Translations under genes and position numbers: made by a program
Origin: Polyangiaceae bacterium
GTDB taxonomy: Bacteria; Myxococcota_A; Polyangia; Polyangiales; Polyangiaceae
Direction of reading: 5' to 3'
Assembly (NCBI GenBank): GCA_020633235.1
Contig: JACKEA010000006.1
Span: forward strand, 682,001-746,000
DNA length: 64,000 nt
Notes under the pieces: generated by a model
What the model was told of the DNA's origin: nothing
Databases searched by the model: none
The model's input: only the letters and a program-made list of their open reading frames with translations
Part shown: positions 8,898-17,772 of the stretch, piece after piece
Position numbering within the stretch: the first letter of the stretch is position 1
How the letters are laid out: each line of letters begins with the position of its first letter

Positions 8898-9862
8898 GCC
8901 GCGCCGCCTTCCGCTTTGGGAGCGCGCGCGGCGCGGTAGGCGTTTTCGTAGGCGGCGCGCCACAGCGCGGCGGTGGCGGCGCGGGCGTCGTCTACGCTCG
9001 GGAGCACGGGCTCGATGGCGTCGATCACCGCGCCGGAGCTTTGTGCCGCGCGAAGCACGGCGAGGGCGAGGGCGTCGGCGTCGGGGCCGCTCGCCCGCAG
9101 CTGTCCGGGATGCGCGTGCTCGTCCAGCTCGACGCCGGCCACGGCGTCCTCGTTGGACAGGGCGGCCGCGAGCGGTCGCGGCGATTCGGTGCGGAGGGCC
9201 AGGGTGAGGCCCGCGCCGGGCGCGAGCTCCGCCGCCAGGGGCAATCCGGGACGCCGCACGAAGCGACCGCGATCGAGGAGCACCACGCCGCCGCCGAGCT
9301 CCGCGGCGTCCCGCGGGCTCGCCGTGGCGCACAGCACGACCGCGCCGCGGGCGGCCGCGCTGGCGATGGCCTCGACGACCGTGCGCCGCGGGATGATCGC
9401 GACGTTCGCCAAGGGCTCGTGCAGTGCGAGGGCGAGAGGCTGGGCGTGGCTCAGCGCCAGCGCCAGGGCCACGGCGCGGCGTTCCCCAGCGGAGAGCCGC
9501 GCGGGACGGCGCGCCGCCATCGTCTGTAGCCCGAAGGCCGCGAGCACGCCGTCCGCATTCTGCGCGTCACCCCGCAGTGCAAGGGCGGCGGCCACGTGCC
9601 GCGCCACCGTGGCGTCCTCGACGGCGGGCTCTTCCGCGAGCAGCGCGCCCACGCGCCGGCGCAGTCCCGGCGTGCGTAAGGGATCCTCGCCGTTCAGGGT
9701 GAGCGTGCCGCGCTTTTTCCGCGCCGTACCAGCAACCAGCGAAACCAGAGCGGCGGTGCCGTCGCTGGGCGAGCCGAGGACCACGTGCACGCCGGCTTCC
9801 AACGCCACGCTGGCGCCGACGAGCTCCGCGGCGAAGATCTTGTCGAGGGACAGCGTGGTCAC
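8894..9862 (-). CDS. degenerate ABC-transporter ATPase-like protein
   Basis: 322 residues with the outline of an ABC nucleotide-binding domain: a good signature motif (LSAGERRAVALALALS) near residue 135. However, the P-loop reads GSPSDGTAA, lacking the lysine and Ser/Thr of GxxxxGK[S/T]. The Walker B position reads LALALHEP, with His for the usual Asp, and the switch-histidine region reads CATASPRDAAEL. Known chemistry makes ATP hydrolysis unlikely with these changes. GTG start at 9862 overlaps the stop of the upstream permease (GTGA) and its own stop overlaps the next gene. It may act as a structural partner or pair with an ATPase elsewhere. Confidence 0.7.
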   Translation of the reverse strand: MTTLSLDKIFAAELVGASVALEAGVHVVLGSPSDGTAALVSLVAGTARKKRGTLTLNGEDPLRTPGLRRRVGALLAEEPAVEDATVARHVAAALALRGDAQNADGVLAAFGLQTMAARRPARLSAGERRAVALALALSHAQPLALALHEPLANVAIIPRRTVVEAIASAAARGAVVLCATASPRDAAELGGGVVLLDRGRFVRRPGLPLAAELAPGAGLTLALRTESPRPLAAALSNEDAVAGVELDEHAHPGQLRASGPDADALALAVLRAAQSSGAVIDAIEPVLPSVDDARAATAALWRAAYENAYRAARAPKAEGGAA

Positions 9863-10566
9863 GCCGCGCCTCCGAGGCGAGCGAGCTGATCGAGCAGCAA
9901 GCCGAACAGCGCGGGCACGCTGGGCACGTGCGGCCACAGCACCCTGAGCAGGTGAGGAACGACGATCAGGAAGGCGAGCGTGGAACGCGTGTGGCGTGGA
10001 CTGAGCGCCCGCGCGAGCTCGACCAGCAGGCTGATGACGACGGCGAGGAGAACGACGTAGCCCGTGACACCGACCACCAGCAGCACTCGCGGCAGCAGCA
10101 AGCGGAAGGAGCCACTTGCGGCCAGGGCCAGCAGGGCGACGACGAGGGCCGGGAGGCCGACGACGCGGAGCACGCGGCGGACGGTGGCGATGGCCCGCGC
10201 CATGGCCAGATCCCGAAGCGAGAAGCCGCGTTGGGCGGCGAGGGCGCGCACGGCGTGATCCTCGGGCTTCCGTCCAGGACCGGCGGCTGCCAGGGCGACA
10301 CCGCCACCGCCCAGCCAAGACAGCCAGAACAGCGCATTTTGGACGACGACGTCGGCGGAGCTACCGGAGCCGACCAGGGCGACCGCCAACACCAGACCGG
10401 CGTAGGTGAGGCCCAGCAGCACGGCCACCGCGCGCGCCGCTTGGGCGGCAAAGTGGCCGCGCAGGCCTCGATCGAGCAGGCGAACGAGGGCCGAGCGACG
10501 GATCCTCCTCGAGGGACGGGGCGCGGGCGCTGGCGAGAGCGCGGCACTGGGACTGGCGCTGGTCAC
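9859..10566 (-). CDS. ABC-type membrane permease, first gene of the cassette
   Basis: The 235-residue protein has a Pro/Arg-rich cytoplasmic N-terminus and about six membrane segments (AVAVLLGLTYAGLVLAVALV, RVLLVVGVTGYVVLLAVVIS). It is the first gene of the cassette and overlaps the degenerate ATPase gene by four bases. It does not resemble a well-known permease family closely; the call rests on hydrophobicity and context. Confidence 0.55.
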   Translation of the reverse strand: MTSASPSAALSPAPAPRPSRRIRRSALVRLLDRGLRGHFAAQAARAVAVLLGLTYAGLVLAVALVGSGSSADVVVQNALFWLSWLGGGGVALAAAGPGRKPEDHAVRALAAQRGFSLRDLAMARAIATVRRVLRVVGLPALVVALLALAASGSFRLLLPRVLLVVGVTGYVVLLAVVISLLVELARALSPRHTRSTLAFLIVVPHLLRVLWPHVPSVPALFGLLLDQLARLGGAA

Positions 10567-10612
10567 GCGGGGGGCAGCATAGCTCCGAGCGCGCCGAATC
10601 GGGACACCGAGG

Positions 10613-11452
10613 TCACTTTTCCAGCTGAGCCAGCACGAAGGTCGCTACGGCGTCGTCGGGGCTGAGGGCGAGGGCGCGGCGAGCATGGCTCGCGGCCGAA
10701 CGGGCGGCGCCCTGCGCCAGCTCCGCCGTGGCCAACCATCCCAGAGCGGCGACGGCGATGTCGTCCCGACCCTGCGCCATTGGGCGGAGTAGCTGCACGG
10801 CCTCACTCAGCTGCCCGCGGCGGATCAAGCTGCGGCCTTCCGCGATGGCCAGCTCTGCATTTTCCGGGAAGCGCTCGCGCCCCTCGGACACGATGGCGTC
10901 CGCTTCGTCCCAGCGTCCGAGCTTGACCAGAGATGCGCCCAGGCCCACGTAGCCGCTGGGCTCCTCCGGAGCGACCTCCACCAGGCGCTTGAACTGCTCC
11001 CGCGCGTGCTCGTACATCCCGGCTTCGTAGGCGAGGCGCGCGAGGTTGGCGCGAGCGGCGGCGAACCCCGGGTCGATGCGCAGCGCTTCCTGATAGTGCT
11101 TCGATGCGCGATCCGGCCGGCCGAGCTTTTCTTCCAGCACGCCCAGCGCGTGGTGGGGCTGGGCCACGTCGGGGTTGATGCTGCGGGCGCGGCTGAGGAG
11201 CTTGCGGGCACGCTTCATGTTGCCGCGTTGGAGCTCCACCAGGCCTTGGTTGGTGAGCGCTTCGGTGAAGCGTGGGTTGTACTCGAGGGCCAGCTCGAAA
11301 CGGGCGTCGGCGGTCTCCAGATCCCCGCGTTCCAGTGCTTCCACGCCTTGGGCGTTCAAGTCCACGGCCTTGGCGGGCAAGGGCGCCGAGCCCTTGCAGG
11401 CCACGGTGCTGAGGGCGAGGAACACGAGGGCGAGGCCGGCCAGCATGCGCAT
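10613..11452 (-). CDS. TPR-repeat lipoprotein
   Basis: 279 residues with a lipoprotein signal ending LSTVAC (Cys about residue 19). The rest is a chain of tetratricopeptide repeats, visible as GVEALERGDLETADARFELALEYNP, then repeats beginning NQGLVELQRGNMKRA, HHALGVLEEKLGRPDRA and ARLAYEAGMYEHA. TPR lipoproteins serve as protein-binding scaffolds at the envelope. ATG at 11452 was chosen because it starts the signal peptide; a second ATG two codons later is possible. It is divergent from the acidic protein gene at 11565, with about 110 bases between them. Confidence 0.8.
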   Translation of the reverse strand: MRMLAGLALVFLALSTVACKGSAPLPAKAVDLNAQGVEALERGDLETADARFELALEYNPRFTEALTNQGLVELQRGNMKRARKLLSRARSINPDVAQPHHALGVLEEKLGRPDRASKHYQEALRIDPGFAAARANLARLAYEAGMYEHAREQFKRLVEVAPEEPSGYVGLGASLVKLGRWDEADAIVSEGRERFPENAELAIAEGRSLIRRGQLSEAVQLLRPMAQGRDDIAVAALGWLATAELAQGAARSAASHARRALALSPDDAVATFVLAQLEK

Positions 11453-11564
11453 GGGGGCGTTTCGGGCCGCAGCGCGGCCAGTTTCCCGAAAAATCCGAGC
11501 AAATTTGCTCGGAGAGGCGGGAACCCGGTTGCACGAGGGGCCGCCTGCGAGGATGCTCCCGCCC

Positions 11565-12326
11565 ATGCCGCAGGACCGGGACCCCTCCGACGAGCGCGAC
11601 GAGCTCGACGAAGAAGAGGAAGACGAAGAAGAAACCGAGGAGGAGGAGTCCGAGAGCGGCCGTCGTGCGTCGTCCGATGACGAAGGCGAAGACGACGAAG
11701 ACGACGAAGACGACGAAGACGACGAAGACGACGAAGACGACGAAGACGACGACGAAGAGGAGGCGGCGCCTCCCCCCCGTCGCGCGTCGCGGGAGAAGTC
11801 TCGGCGCCGGCGTCCCCCCGCCGGGCGACCCGTGGTCAAGACCGAGAGGGAGATCAACTCCCCGCGGCTCCAGACCCTGGGCATGCTCGGAGCCATGGCT
11901 CTCGCCACGCTGGTGATGTGGGGGAGCGCGCGTTTTGCCTGCAACGCTCACCCCACCCAGACCCGCAAGCCCCGGGACGTGACGACTCAGGAGCTGGCGC
12001 GAGATCCAAAGGATGCCGCTCTGGAGATGGCCCAGCGTTGGGCGAGCTACGACTTCACCGGCGCGCAGGAGCTTGCGGGCGGGGAGCTCGCCAAGCAGCT
12101 CGAAGCCGCGCACCTCGAGTGTGCGAAGGACGAGAAGGGCTGTGAAAAGAAGAAGCAGGACGCCGAAGGCAAGGTCCTGGCCACGGCGGTGCTGCTGAGC
12201 CGCGAGGGCAGCAAGGCCAAGGTCCGCGTCACCACCAGCGGCGGTGCCACCGGTGACAAGACTGCCGTCTACGAGGTCGAGCAGTCCGGCTCCGTGTGGA
12301 AGGTCACCAGCGAAGCCGGAAAGTAA
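11565..12326 (+). CDS. membrane protein with a long Asp/Glu repeat tail
   Basis: 253 residues in three parts. Residues 1-65 are almost all Asp/Glu with embedded Ser/Arg and a run of DDE triplets. A basic stretch (SREKSRRRRPPAGRP) leads to one membrane helix (LGMLGAMALATLVMWGSARFA). The C-terminal 125 residues form a small exported or anchored domain with cysteines. The acidic N-terminus should be cytoplasmic. The ATG at 11565 fits GAGG 12 bases upstream better than the ATG at 11553. No family recognised; acidic tails of this type often bind cations or basic proteins, which is inference only. Confidence 0.7.
   Translation: MPQDRDPSDERDELDEEEEDEEETEEEESESGRRASSDDEGEDDEDDEDDEDDEDDEDDEDDDEEEAAPPPRRASREKSRRRRPPAGRPVVKTEREINSPRLQTLGMLGAMALATLVMWGSARFACNAHPTQTRKPRDVTTQELARDPKDAALEMAQRWASYDFTGAQELAGGELAKQLEAAHLECAKDEKGCEKKKQDAEGKVLATAVLLSREGSKAKVRVTTSGGATGDKTAVYEVEQSGSVWKVTSEAGK
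11691..11744 (+). repeat. GACGACGAA microsatellite, six perfect 9-bp units
   Basis: Six identical GACGACGAA units, followed by a 12-bp variant, encode Asp-Asp-Glu triplets in the preceding gene. Length changes would keep the frame and alter only the length of the acidic tail. Confidence 0.9.
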
Positions 12327-12332
12327 GCCCAA

Positions 12333-13757
12333 TCACCGGGTTTCGAAGCGCGCGTCCCGGAGCTGCGCGACGCGGTCCAGCTGCTTGGGGGCCTTGGGGT
12401 TTGCGGCCCAGGCACGCACGACGCGACCTTGCTGGTGGTCGTCCGCCACCAGCTCGGCGTATTCCCCGGGCCGAAGCTGCGACGCTTCGGGGCTCGGCAG
12501 CAGCACGGTGGTGGTGGCCGTGACCTGGTTCGGATCGGCCTCGCACGTCGTCTCGAACTCCAGCGTGGCGAAGTTCTCCTCGAAGTGGACGTCGGCGACG
12601 CGGCCGGTCTCGGCGCACAGCTGAAGGCCCGCCGCGGGAGCCAGGACGACGCGAGTCCGTCCTTCGCCTCCGGGGGCGATTTCCGCGAGCAATCCGCCCC
12701 GGCGCTTGATCGCCGAGCCGGTGTCGAAGCCGTCCACGGTGGAGGTGAGATCCGGTCTCACGTCGGGCTGGAGGTACTCCGCCACGGGCTCGATCTGAAG
12801 CGGCGTGGTGTAGCCGAAACGCTCCTTCAACGTGCGTGCGTCCATGCCGGCGTTCTGGGCGCTCACGTACTGTTCTCGGATGCGATGTTCTTCCACCTGC
12901 GACTGATACACCGCCGTGCCCGCTTCCACGCTGAACCAACGTCGGCCCGCCGCCTTCTCCATGAGCAACGCGTTCTCGGCGCGCGCGTCCAGAGCGTTGC
13001 CGGCCGCAGCGTGGAGCAGGACCAACTGGCGGGTGACCTCGACGACGTAGGGATCGAATCGACAGCCGTCGTCCTGGCACTGGCTCACGTACTTCGCGCG
13101 CAACGCGGAGAGGCCGTCGACCAGGTCCTTCGGTGCCTCGCCGGCCTTTCGGGCGGCGTCCACCTTTTCTTCCAGGGTATCGAGGGCCTGGTACTGCTCG
13201 GAGTACTTCGCGAAGTACTCCTTGCGATTGCGCACCGCCTCCGCGAAGGACTCCAAGTAGATGTGCTTCCGGCGCGCGTCCAAGCGACTGGCCGCCGCGG
13301 CGACGGCGTCTTTCGCATCCGAAGCCTTGTTGGCGAAGACCGCACGGGCGGGCTCTGAAAGCTCGATGCCCCGCAGGCGCTCTCCGAGCGCCGTGCGATC
13401 GAAGATGCCTGCGTAGTAGTTGCCGATGGCGATGGCCATCGGGTCATTCCCGCAGTGCTGGGCGCACTCCACCAGGTTCAGGGCGACGTCGAGCGAGTCG
13501 GGACGGCGATCCTCGAAGCTCTGGTGACGTCGCAACATGGCGGCCAGGCTGGTGGACTCGTCTGGAACCTCCGAAAGGTTGTCGCAGGTGTGCATCAGCA
13601 CGCTGTCGACTTCGGTCTCCTTGCGCCACGTGCGCTTGTGGCACTCCGCGCTGTCGTAGTGCGTGCGCCCGCGCTGCTTGGGAGGAGCGAGCTTGACGAT
13701 GCCGCACGCCGAGAGAAAGAGCGTACCAGCGACGAGGGTTGTCCACCTGCGTTTCAT
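12333..13757 (-). CDS. lipoprotein of unknown function
   Basis: 474 residues starting at an ATG that opens a lipoprotein signal (TLVAGTLFLSAC). The mature part is mostly helical with several cysteines (DSAECHKRTW, VECAQHCGND, QCQDDGCRFD) and a charged central helix region, and ends in a beta-rich segment. No domain recognised. It converges on the acidic-repeat protein gene with six bases between the stop codons. Confidence 0.7.
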   Translation of the reverse strand: MKRRWTTLVAGTLFLSACGIVKLAPPKQRGRTHYDSAECHKRTWRKETEVDSVLMHTCDNLSEVPDESTSLAAMLRRHQSFEDRRPDSLDVALNLVECAQHCGNDPMAIAIGNYYAGIFDRTALGERLRGIELSEPARAVFANKASDAKDAVAAAASRLDARRKHIYLESFAEAVRNRKEYFAKYSEQYQALDTLEEKVDAARKAGEAPKDLVDGLSALRAKYVSQCQDDGCRFDPYVVEVTRQLVLLHAAAGNALDARAENALLMEKAAGRRWFSVEAGTAVYQSQVEEHRIREQYVSAQNAGMDARTLKERFGYTTPLQIEPVAEYLQPDVRPDLTSTVDGFDTGSAIKRRGGLLAEIAPGGEGRTRVVLAPAAGLQLCAETGRVADVHFEENFATLEFETTCEADPNQVTATTTVLLPSPEASQLRPGEYAELVADDHQQGRVVRAWAANPKAPKQLDRVAQLRDARFETR

Positions 13758-13802
13758 CGGAGGGCCGAGCGTCCTGCCGAACCGCAGAAGATGCAAGCAG
13801 GG

Positions 13803-14885
13803 CTACTTCAGCGGGCCGATGTACGATTTTGCCGCCACGACGTTGTCGTACCACTTCGTCGCCTTCCCGTTCGGGTTCGATCCGATGTGGAACGACAGGC
13901 CGAAGCGGTCGATCTTCAGCGCCGCCACGTCCCTGAGGCGCAGGTTGCCGAAGTCCGCCACCAGCTTGCCGTCGAGCCAGATGGCGATGCGGCCATCCTT
14001 CTGCCCCGGCGTGTTCGCCCGCACCATGTACTCGTAGCAGTACCACTTGCCGAGCTCGGGGATGATGTCCGGACGGCTCACGAAATCGGCGCCGAAGTCG
14101 AAGGGCTCGCTGGAATTGGGAAGCACCATGCCGGTGGGGAAGAAGTGGTCTCCCCACTGACTGCGTTGCTCCGGGTGGTACACGTACACGTTGAGATCGC
14201 CCGGGGACGGCGTGGCGGCTTCGCCGCGCCAGCTCTCCAGGTTCACCAGGAATTTGTTGGTGCCGTCCGCGGGTACGCCGGGCGTTGCCTGTCCGTTCAC
14301 GAAATAGTGCGCCGAGACGCTGGCGCCATTGTGGCTCGAGCCGACGACGTCGAAGGGCGGATCGAACTTCGAGTAGTAGCGCAGGAACAGCGCGTCCTGT
14401 TCCGGGCTCACGAGCTTGTCCGTGGCATCGCTGAGCTCCGCGTTCTGCTGCGGCAAGCTGAGCTCCAGCGCTTGCTGGCCAGCGTACACGTTCGGCGCGT
14501 CCGTCGTCAGGGCCACGTATTGATTCTGATACACCGCGTCCCAGCGGCTGTTCAGATCCGAAGCCTTTGCGTAGCTCTCGAAGTCGTCGGCGAAGATCAC
14601 GTCGGGATCGGTCTCGATCCCTTGATCCCCAGGGTGCTGTGCGGCGATGCCGTTGTCTCCTTCGGGCAGCCCGCCACTGCCGCTGCCGCTGCTGCCGCCC
14701 GTGCTCGTTCCCGCTTGACCGCCGCTGCTCGTGCCTCCAGAGCCGCCGCCCGTCCCTCCGCTGCCGCCGCCGCCGCTACCCCCGACGCTCACGCCGCCGC
14801 TGCCGCCGCCCGCGGCACCGGAGCTCCCGTCGGAGCCGCAGCCTCCCGTCAACAGCAACAGCGCGATGACACCCCATTCCCGCAT
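13803..14885 (-). CDS. secreted lipoprotein with a concanavalin-like beta-sandwich domain
   Basis: 360 residues. Lipoprotein signal (LLLLTGGC), then a Gly/Ser linker of about 50 residues typical of myxobacterial surface lipoproteins. The globular part begins VIFADDFESYA and contains WGDHFFP, KWYCYEYMVRANTPG, IAIWLDGKLVADF and a final segment like those of polysaccharide-lyase or LamG-type jelly rolls (the 'D-F-E' start and 'W-x-D-G' strand are typical). Carbohydrate binding or cleavage is therefore plausible, but no catalytic residue is assigned. Confidence 0.65.
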   Translation of the reverse strand: MREWGVIALLLLTGGCGSDGSSGAAGGGSGGVSVGGSGGGGSGGTGGGSGGTSSGGQAGTSTGGSSGSGSGGLPEGDNGIAAQHPGDQGIETDPDVIFADDFESYAKASDLNSRWDAVYQNQYVALTTDAPNVYAGQQALELSLPQQNAELSDATDKLVSPEQDALFLRYYSKFDPPFDVVGSSHNGASVSAHYFVNGQATPGVPADGTNKFLVNLESWRGEAATPSPGDLNVYVYHPEQRSQWGDHFFPTGMVLPNSSEPFDFGADFVSRPDIIPELGKWYCYEYMVRANTPGQKDGRIAIWLDGKLVADFGNLRLRDVAALKIDRFGLSFHIGSNPNGKATKWYDNVVAAKSYIGPLK

Positions 14886-14989
14886 CGGACACCTCGCCTA
14901 CGAGTGTAGCGCTTCCTGTTGGTTCGACGCGAACCCCATCGCGGGCCGCGGGTGGGCTCGCGGCGGACCGACAAACAAAAGGCGGTGGG

Positions 14990-15538
14990 TTAGAGGCGGG
15001 CGGCGCCGACGTCTTCGAGCCAGTCTTCGAGCTCGGAGGAGCGTGGTGCGCCGGCCGACACGTGGCGCACGCGGCCTTCGCCGTCGATCAGGATCAAGGT
15101 GGGCAGCACCGTGATGCCGTACGCCTTGGAGAAGCGGCCGTCGTCGAGGGCCACGTCGTAGGCGAGGTTCCACTGATCTTTGGCGCTCTTCGCCGCGATG
15201 GCGTCTTGATCCACGCTGACGCCGATGAAGCGCACGGGGTTCTTGCGCGGCGCGCGGGCGGCGTCGGAGAGCATGGGAGCGGTGCGACGACACACGCCAC
15301 ACCAGGAGGCGAACACCTCCACCACGACGGGGGTGCCCTTTTGGTCGGCGAGGCGAAAGCGTTCGCGATTGCCGGCGACGACGGGCAGATCGAAGGCTTC
15401 GGCTTGGGTGCCCGTCTTGGGGCCGGAGCGGCCGCGGGAGATGAACAGCGCGGCGCCCAAGGCCAAGACCAGGAGCAGGGCGTAGCGCAGGAAACGGCCG
15501 CTGCCTTCTTCGCGGCGCTCTCTTACGGTGCCAGCCAT
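14990..15538 (-). CDS. membrane-anchored TlpA/ResA-like thioredoxin
   Basis: 182 residues: one N-terminal membrane anchor (YALLLVLALGAALFI), then a thioredoxin fold with the redox motif FASWCGVCRR (WCxxC), the ISVDQD block and the cis-proline strand VLPTLILID. Known family role: periplasmic thiol-disulfide exchange, for example in cytochrome c maturation or protein-thiol reduction. The ATG at 15538 lies 16 bases inside the 3' end of the NrsF-like gene, so it belongs to the sigma-anti-sigma operon. A link with the conserved cysteines of NrsF is an inference. Confidence 0.8.
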   Translation of the reverse strand: MAGTVRERREEGSGRFLRYALLLVLALGAALFISRGRSGPKTGTQAEAFDLPVVAGNRERFRLADQKGTPVVVEVFASWCGVCRRTAPMLSDAARAPRKNPVRFIGVSVDQDAIAAKSAKDQWNLAYDVALDDGRFSKAYGITVLPTLILIDGEGRVRHVSAGAPRSSELEDWLEDVGAARL

Positions 15539-16230
15539 TTTCGTCCTACCAGAAAGCCGGCCAGCACCAAGAGCAGCACGGCGACGCCGTGACCGATCCA
15601 CAGGTGCCAGGTTTCACCGCTGGGGCAGGCGACGCCAATGGCCGCGGCGCCGGCGAGGCCGCCGACGAGCCCGGCGAGCGCGCCGGAGAGCCCGGGGGTG
15701 AGGGGATCCGTTCCACGCCACACGAACAACGTGCCGCCCGCCGCGATGGCGCCGAAGAGCAGTGCGTGCAGGCCGCAGCCGACGGCGCCGCCGGCGTGGT
15801 GACCATGGAAGAACTCGCCCAGCGGCAAGCGTGTGCTGGCGGCCAAGGCGAGGTAGGCGAGGAACAGCACCGGTACGGCCACCGCCACGATCAGGCGGAA
15901 GCTTCGCGAGACGCGCTTGCCCGGGGGCCGCGCCAGGCCAACGCCGAGCACGGCGGCCTGCACCAGACCCCAACCGGCGGCGCCGAACAGAGCGGCCCGG
16001 AGCGCGCCGTCGGGACGCGAGCGACCCGCGCTCAGATACGTGAGCACGCCGACCACGAGCGCGGAGAGTAGCACCGAGAGCAAGACGCGTTGGGTTGCGG
16101 TCAGCCCGCGCCGCGCCTTCAGGTTTTGTGTGCACTCCTTGCGGATGGACGCCGACAGGCGATCCGGCGGGGCCGGGGGCTCCGGCCACTGCAGCTCGCT
16201 CAGGGCGTCGTCTCGAGGCAGGTCGCTCAT
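15523..16230 (-). CDS. NrsF-family (DUF1109) six-helix anti-sigma factor
   Basis: 235 residues: a short cytoplasmic N-terminus then six hydrophobic helices, as in the NrsF/DUF1109 membrane anti-sigma factors. Typical features are seen in the second half: GGAVGCGLHALLFGAIAAGG with a cysteine, and ACPSGETWHLWIGHG with Cys-Pro and His. In Caulobacter, cysteines of NrsF help sense heavy metals and release SigF. ATG at 16230 overlaps the sigma gene's stop (ATGA). It probably holds the upstream-encoded ECF sigma factor at the membrane. Confidence 0.8.
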   Translation of the reverse strand: MSDLPRDDALSELQWPEPPAPPDRLSASIRKECTQNLKARRGLTATQRVLLSVLLSALVVGVLTYLSAGRSRPDGALRAALFGAAGWGLVQAAVLGVGLARPPGKRVSRSFRLIVAVAVPVLFLAYLALAASTRLPLGEFFHGHHAGGAVGCGLHALLFGAIAAGGTLFVWRGTDPLTPGLSGALAGLVGGLAGAAAIGVACPSGETWHLWIGHGVAVLLLVLAGFLVGRKWLAP

Positions 16231-16871
16231 GGGTTTCGGTTGAAGGCCTCGAGCTCTCGCCGGAGGTGGTTGTAGCCGCGGTGGACGCGGAGTTTGACGG
16301 CCGTGGGCGTGGTTCCAAGCACTTCCGCGGCTTCCGCCACGGACAGGCCGGTGATCTTCGTGAGCTGGATGGCCTCCCGGTAGGCTTCCGGCATGGCGTC
16401 CAAGGCGCGCTCGAGGGCCGCGGAGACGTCCGTGGGCACTCCGGAGCTCTCGCTCTCCGGCTCCGGCAGGTTTCCGTCGCGACTCAAGTCCTCGCTGCGA
16501 CTCTTTGCGGCGCGCCGTTCGTCGTAGAAGGAGCGGCGCGCGATGGCCAGGATCCAGGGCAACAGCGGGGCGCCCCGTAGATAGCTAGCGCGGGCGCGAT
16601 GCACCTTCGTGAAGGTGATCTGCAGCAGGTCTTCGGCTCGTTCCCGATGTCGCGTGAGGCGCAGTAGGTAGCCGTAGAGCTTGGGTGCGACGAGGGGGTA
16701 CAGCTCGTCGAAAGCGCGGGCGTCGCCGTCAACGTAGCGCTCCATCAGGGCCTCGAGGCTCGGGCTGGAAGAGCTATCGGAGGCCACGGCCGGTACGGTA
16801 AAGGGCAGCCCGCCGCCGGCGCTAGCACCCACGCCGACCTCGGCGGGGGTTAGCCAGAGCGCCAGGTCCAC
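16227..16871 (-). CDS. ECF-subfamily RNA polymerase sigma factor
   Basis: Region 2 is seen as DARAFDELYPLVAPKLYGYLLRLTRHRERAEDLLQ followed by FTKVHRARASYL, and region 4 as MPEAYREAIQLTKITGLSVAEAAEVLGTTPTAVKLRVHRGYNHLR. It should direct transcription of a stress or envelope regulon. The start is uncertain: GTG at 16871 gives 214 residues with an unusual 40-residue leader, while GTG at 16787 or ATG at 16743 would give a more typical length. It is the first gene of the sigma-NrsF-thioredoxin operon. Confidence 0.9.
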   Translation of the reverse strand: MDLALWLTPAEVGVGASAGGGLPFTVPAVASDSSSSPSLEALMERYVDGDARAFDELYPLVAPKLYGYLLRLTRHRERAEDLLQITFTKVHRARASYLRGAPLLPWILAIARRSFYDERRAAKSRSEDLSRDGNLPEPESESSGVPTDVSAALERALDAMPEAYREAIQLTKITGLSVAEAAEVLGTTPTAVKLRVHRGYNHLRRELEAFNRNP

Positions 16872-16923
16872 CCCCCAACCTACGCAGGTCGGGGGGCGGG
16901 GGTTTCGGCGGGCTGGTTCGGCC

Positions 16924-17772
16924 TCAGATCAGGGACTTCAGGTCCAGCATTTCCTCGACATCGGGCATGATCACGAGCTCGACGCGGCGGTTTTGCTGGC
17001 GGCCTTCGGGGGTGTCGTTGGACGCCACGGGGTCCGTGTCTCCGTAGCCCGCAGCGTGCAGCCGGATCGGGTCCAGGCCACCGCCACCGCCCTTGGCGTC
17101 GATGGGATTGACCAGGAACAGCAGCACCTGGCGGGCGCGCATCACCGACAGGCCCCAGTTGTCGCCGAAACGGCCGCCCTTGAGGGGCTTGTTATCCGTG
17201 TGCCCGGCGATCTGGTAGTAGCGCTGCGACAGCTGCTTGTCGTTGCGGATGACCTCCGCCACCGCCGCCAGCACGTCCTTGCCTTCCTTCTTGAGGTCGT
17301 CCTTGCCGGAGGCGAAGAGCACGTCTCCAGGCAGGCGAATGACCATGCGATTGCGGCGAATTTCGACCTTGAGGCCGAGGTTCGTGAGCTTCTGGAGCTT
17401 GTTGCGCAGGAGCTCGAAGCGGGCCTTGATGCGCTCGAGGGCCGCGGCGCGCTGCTTGTACTCCTCCAGAGCGGTCTTCAGCTGCTCGAGGTTCGCCGCC
17501 AGCTGCTCCTTCTCGGTGCCGGTCTGCTGCAGCTGCTGATTGAGGGTATCCAGATTGACGCCCATCTTCTTGAGCTCGTCCGTCAGGTTCTTGATCCGCT
17601 CCTTCGCGTCCGCCAGCTCCTGACGGGTTTGAGCGTGGGCCGCGGTCTCGGCGTCGTACTTCTGGTTGAGCTTGTTGTACTTATCGAGCTGGGCTTGCCA
17701 CTCGTCCTCCGAGTAGCCGCAGCCGGCTACGGTGAACACGGCAAGAAGCAGGGCGATCAAGCGCTTGGTCAC
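16924..17772 (-). CDS. OmpA/MotB-domain lipoprotein with coiled coil
   Basis: 282 residues: a lipoprotein signal (VFTVAGC), a coiled coil of about 110 residues rich in Leu/Gln/Lys/Glu heptads, then an OmpA-like peptidoglycan-binding domain (GDVLFASGKDDL, AGHTDNKPLK, LSVMRARQVLLFL, YGDTDPVASNDTPEGRQQNRRVE). The NRRVE region and Asp of the domain are intact, so it should tether the outer membrane to peptidoglycan. GTG start at 17772 has GGAGGA seven bases upstream. Confidence 0.88.
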   Translation of the reverse strand: MTKRLIALLLAVFTVAGCGYSEDEWQAQLDKYNKLNQKYDAETAAHAQTRQELADAKERIKNLTDELKKMGVNLDTLNQQLQQTGTEKEQLAANLEQLKTALEEYKQRAAALERIKARFELLRNKLQKLTNLGLKVEIRRNRMVIRLPGDVLFASGKDDLKKEGKDVLAAVAEVIRNDKQLSQRYYQIAGHTDNKPLKGGRFGDNWGLSVMRARQVLLFLVNPIDAKGGGGGLDPIRLHAAGYGDTDPVASNDTPEGRQQNRRVELVIMPDVEEMLDLKSLI

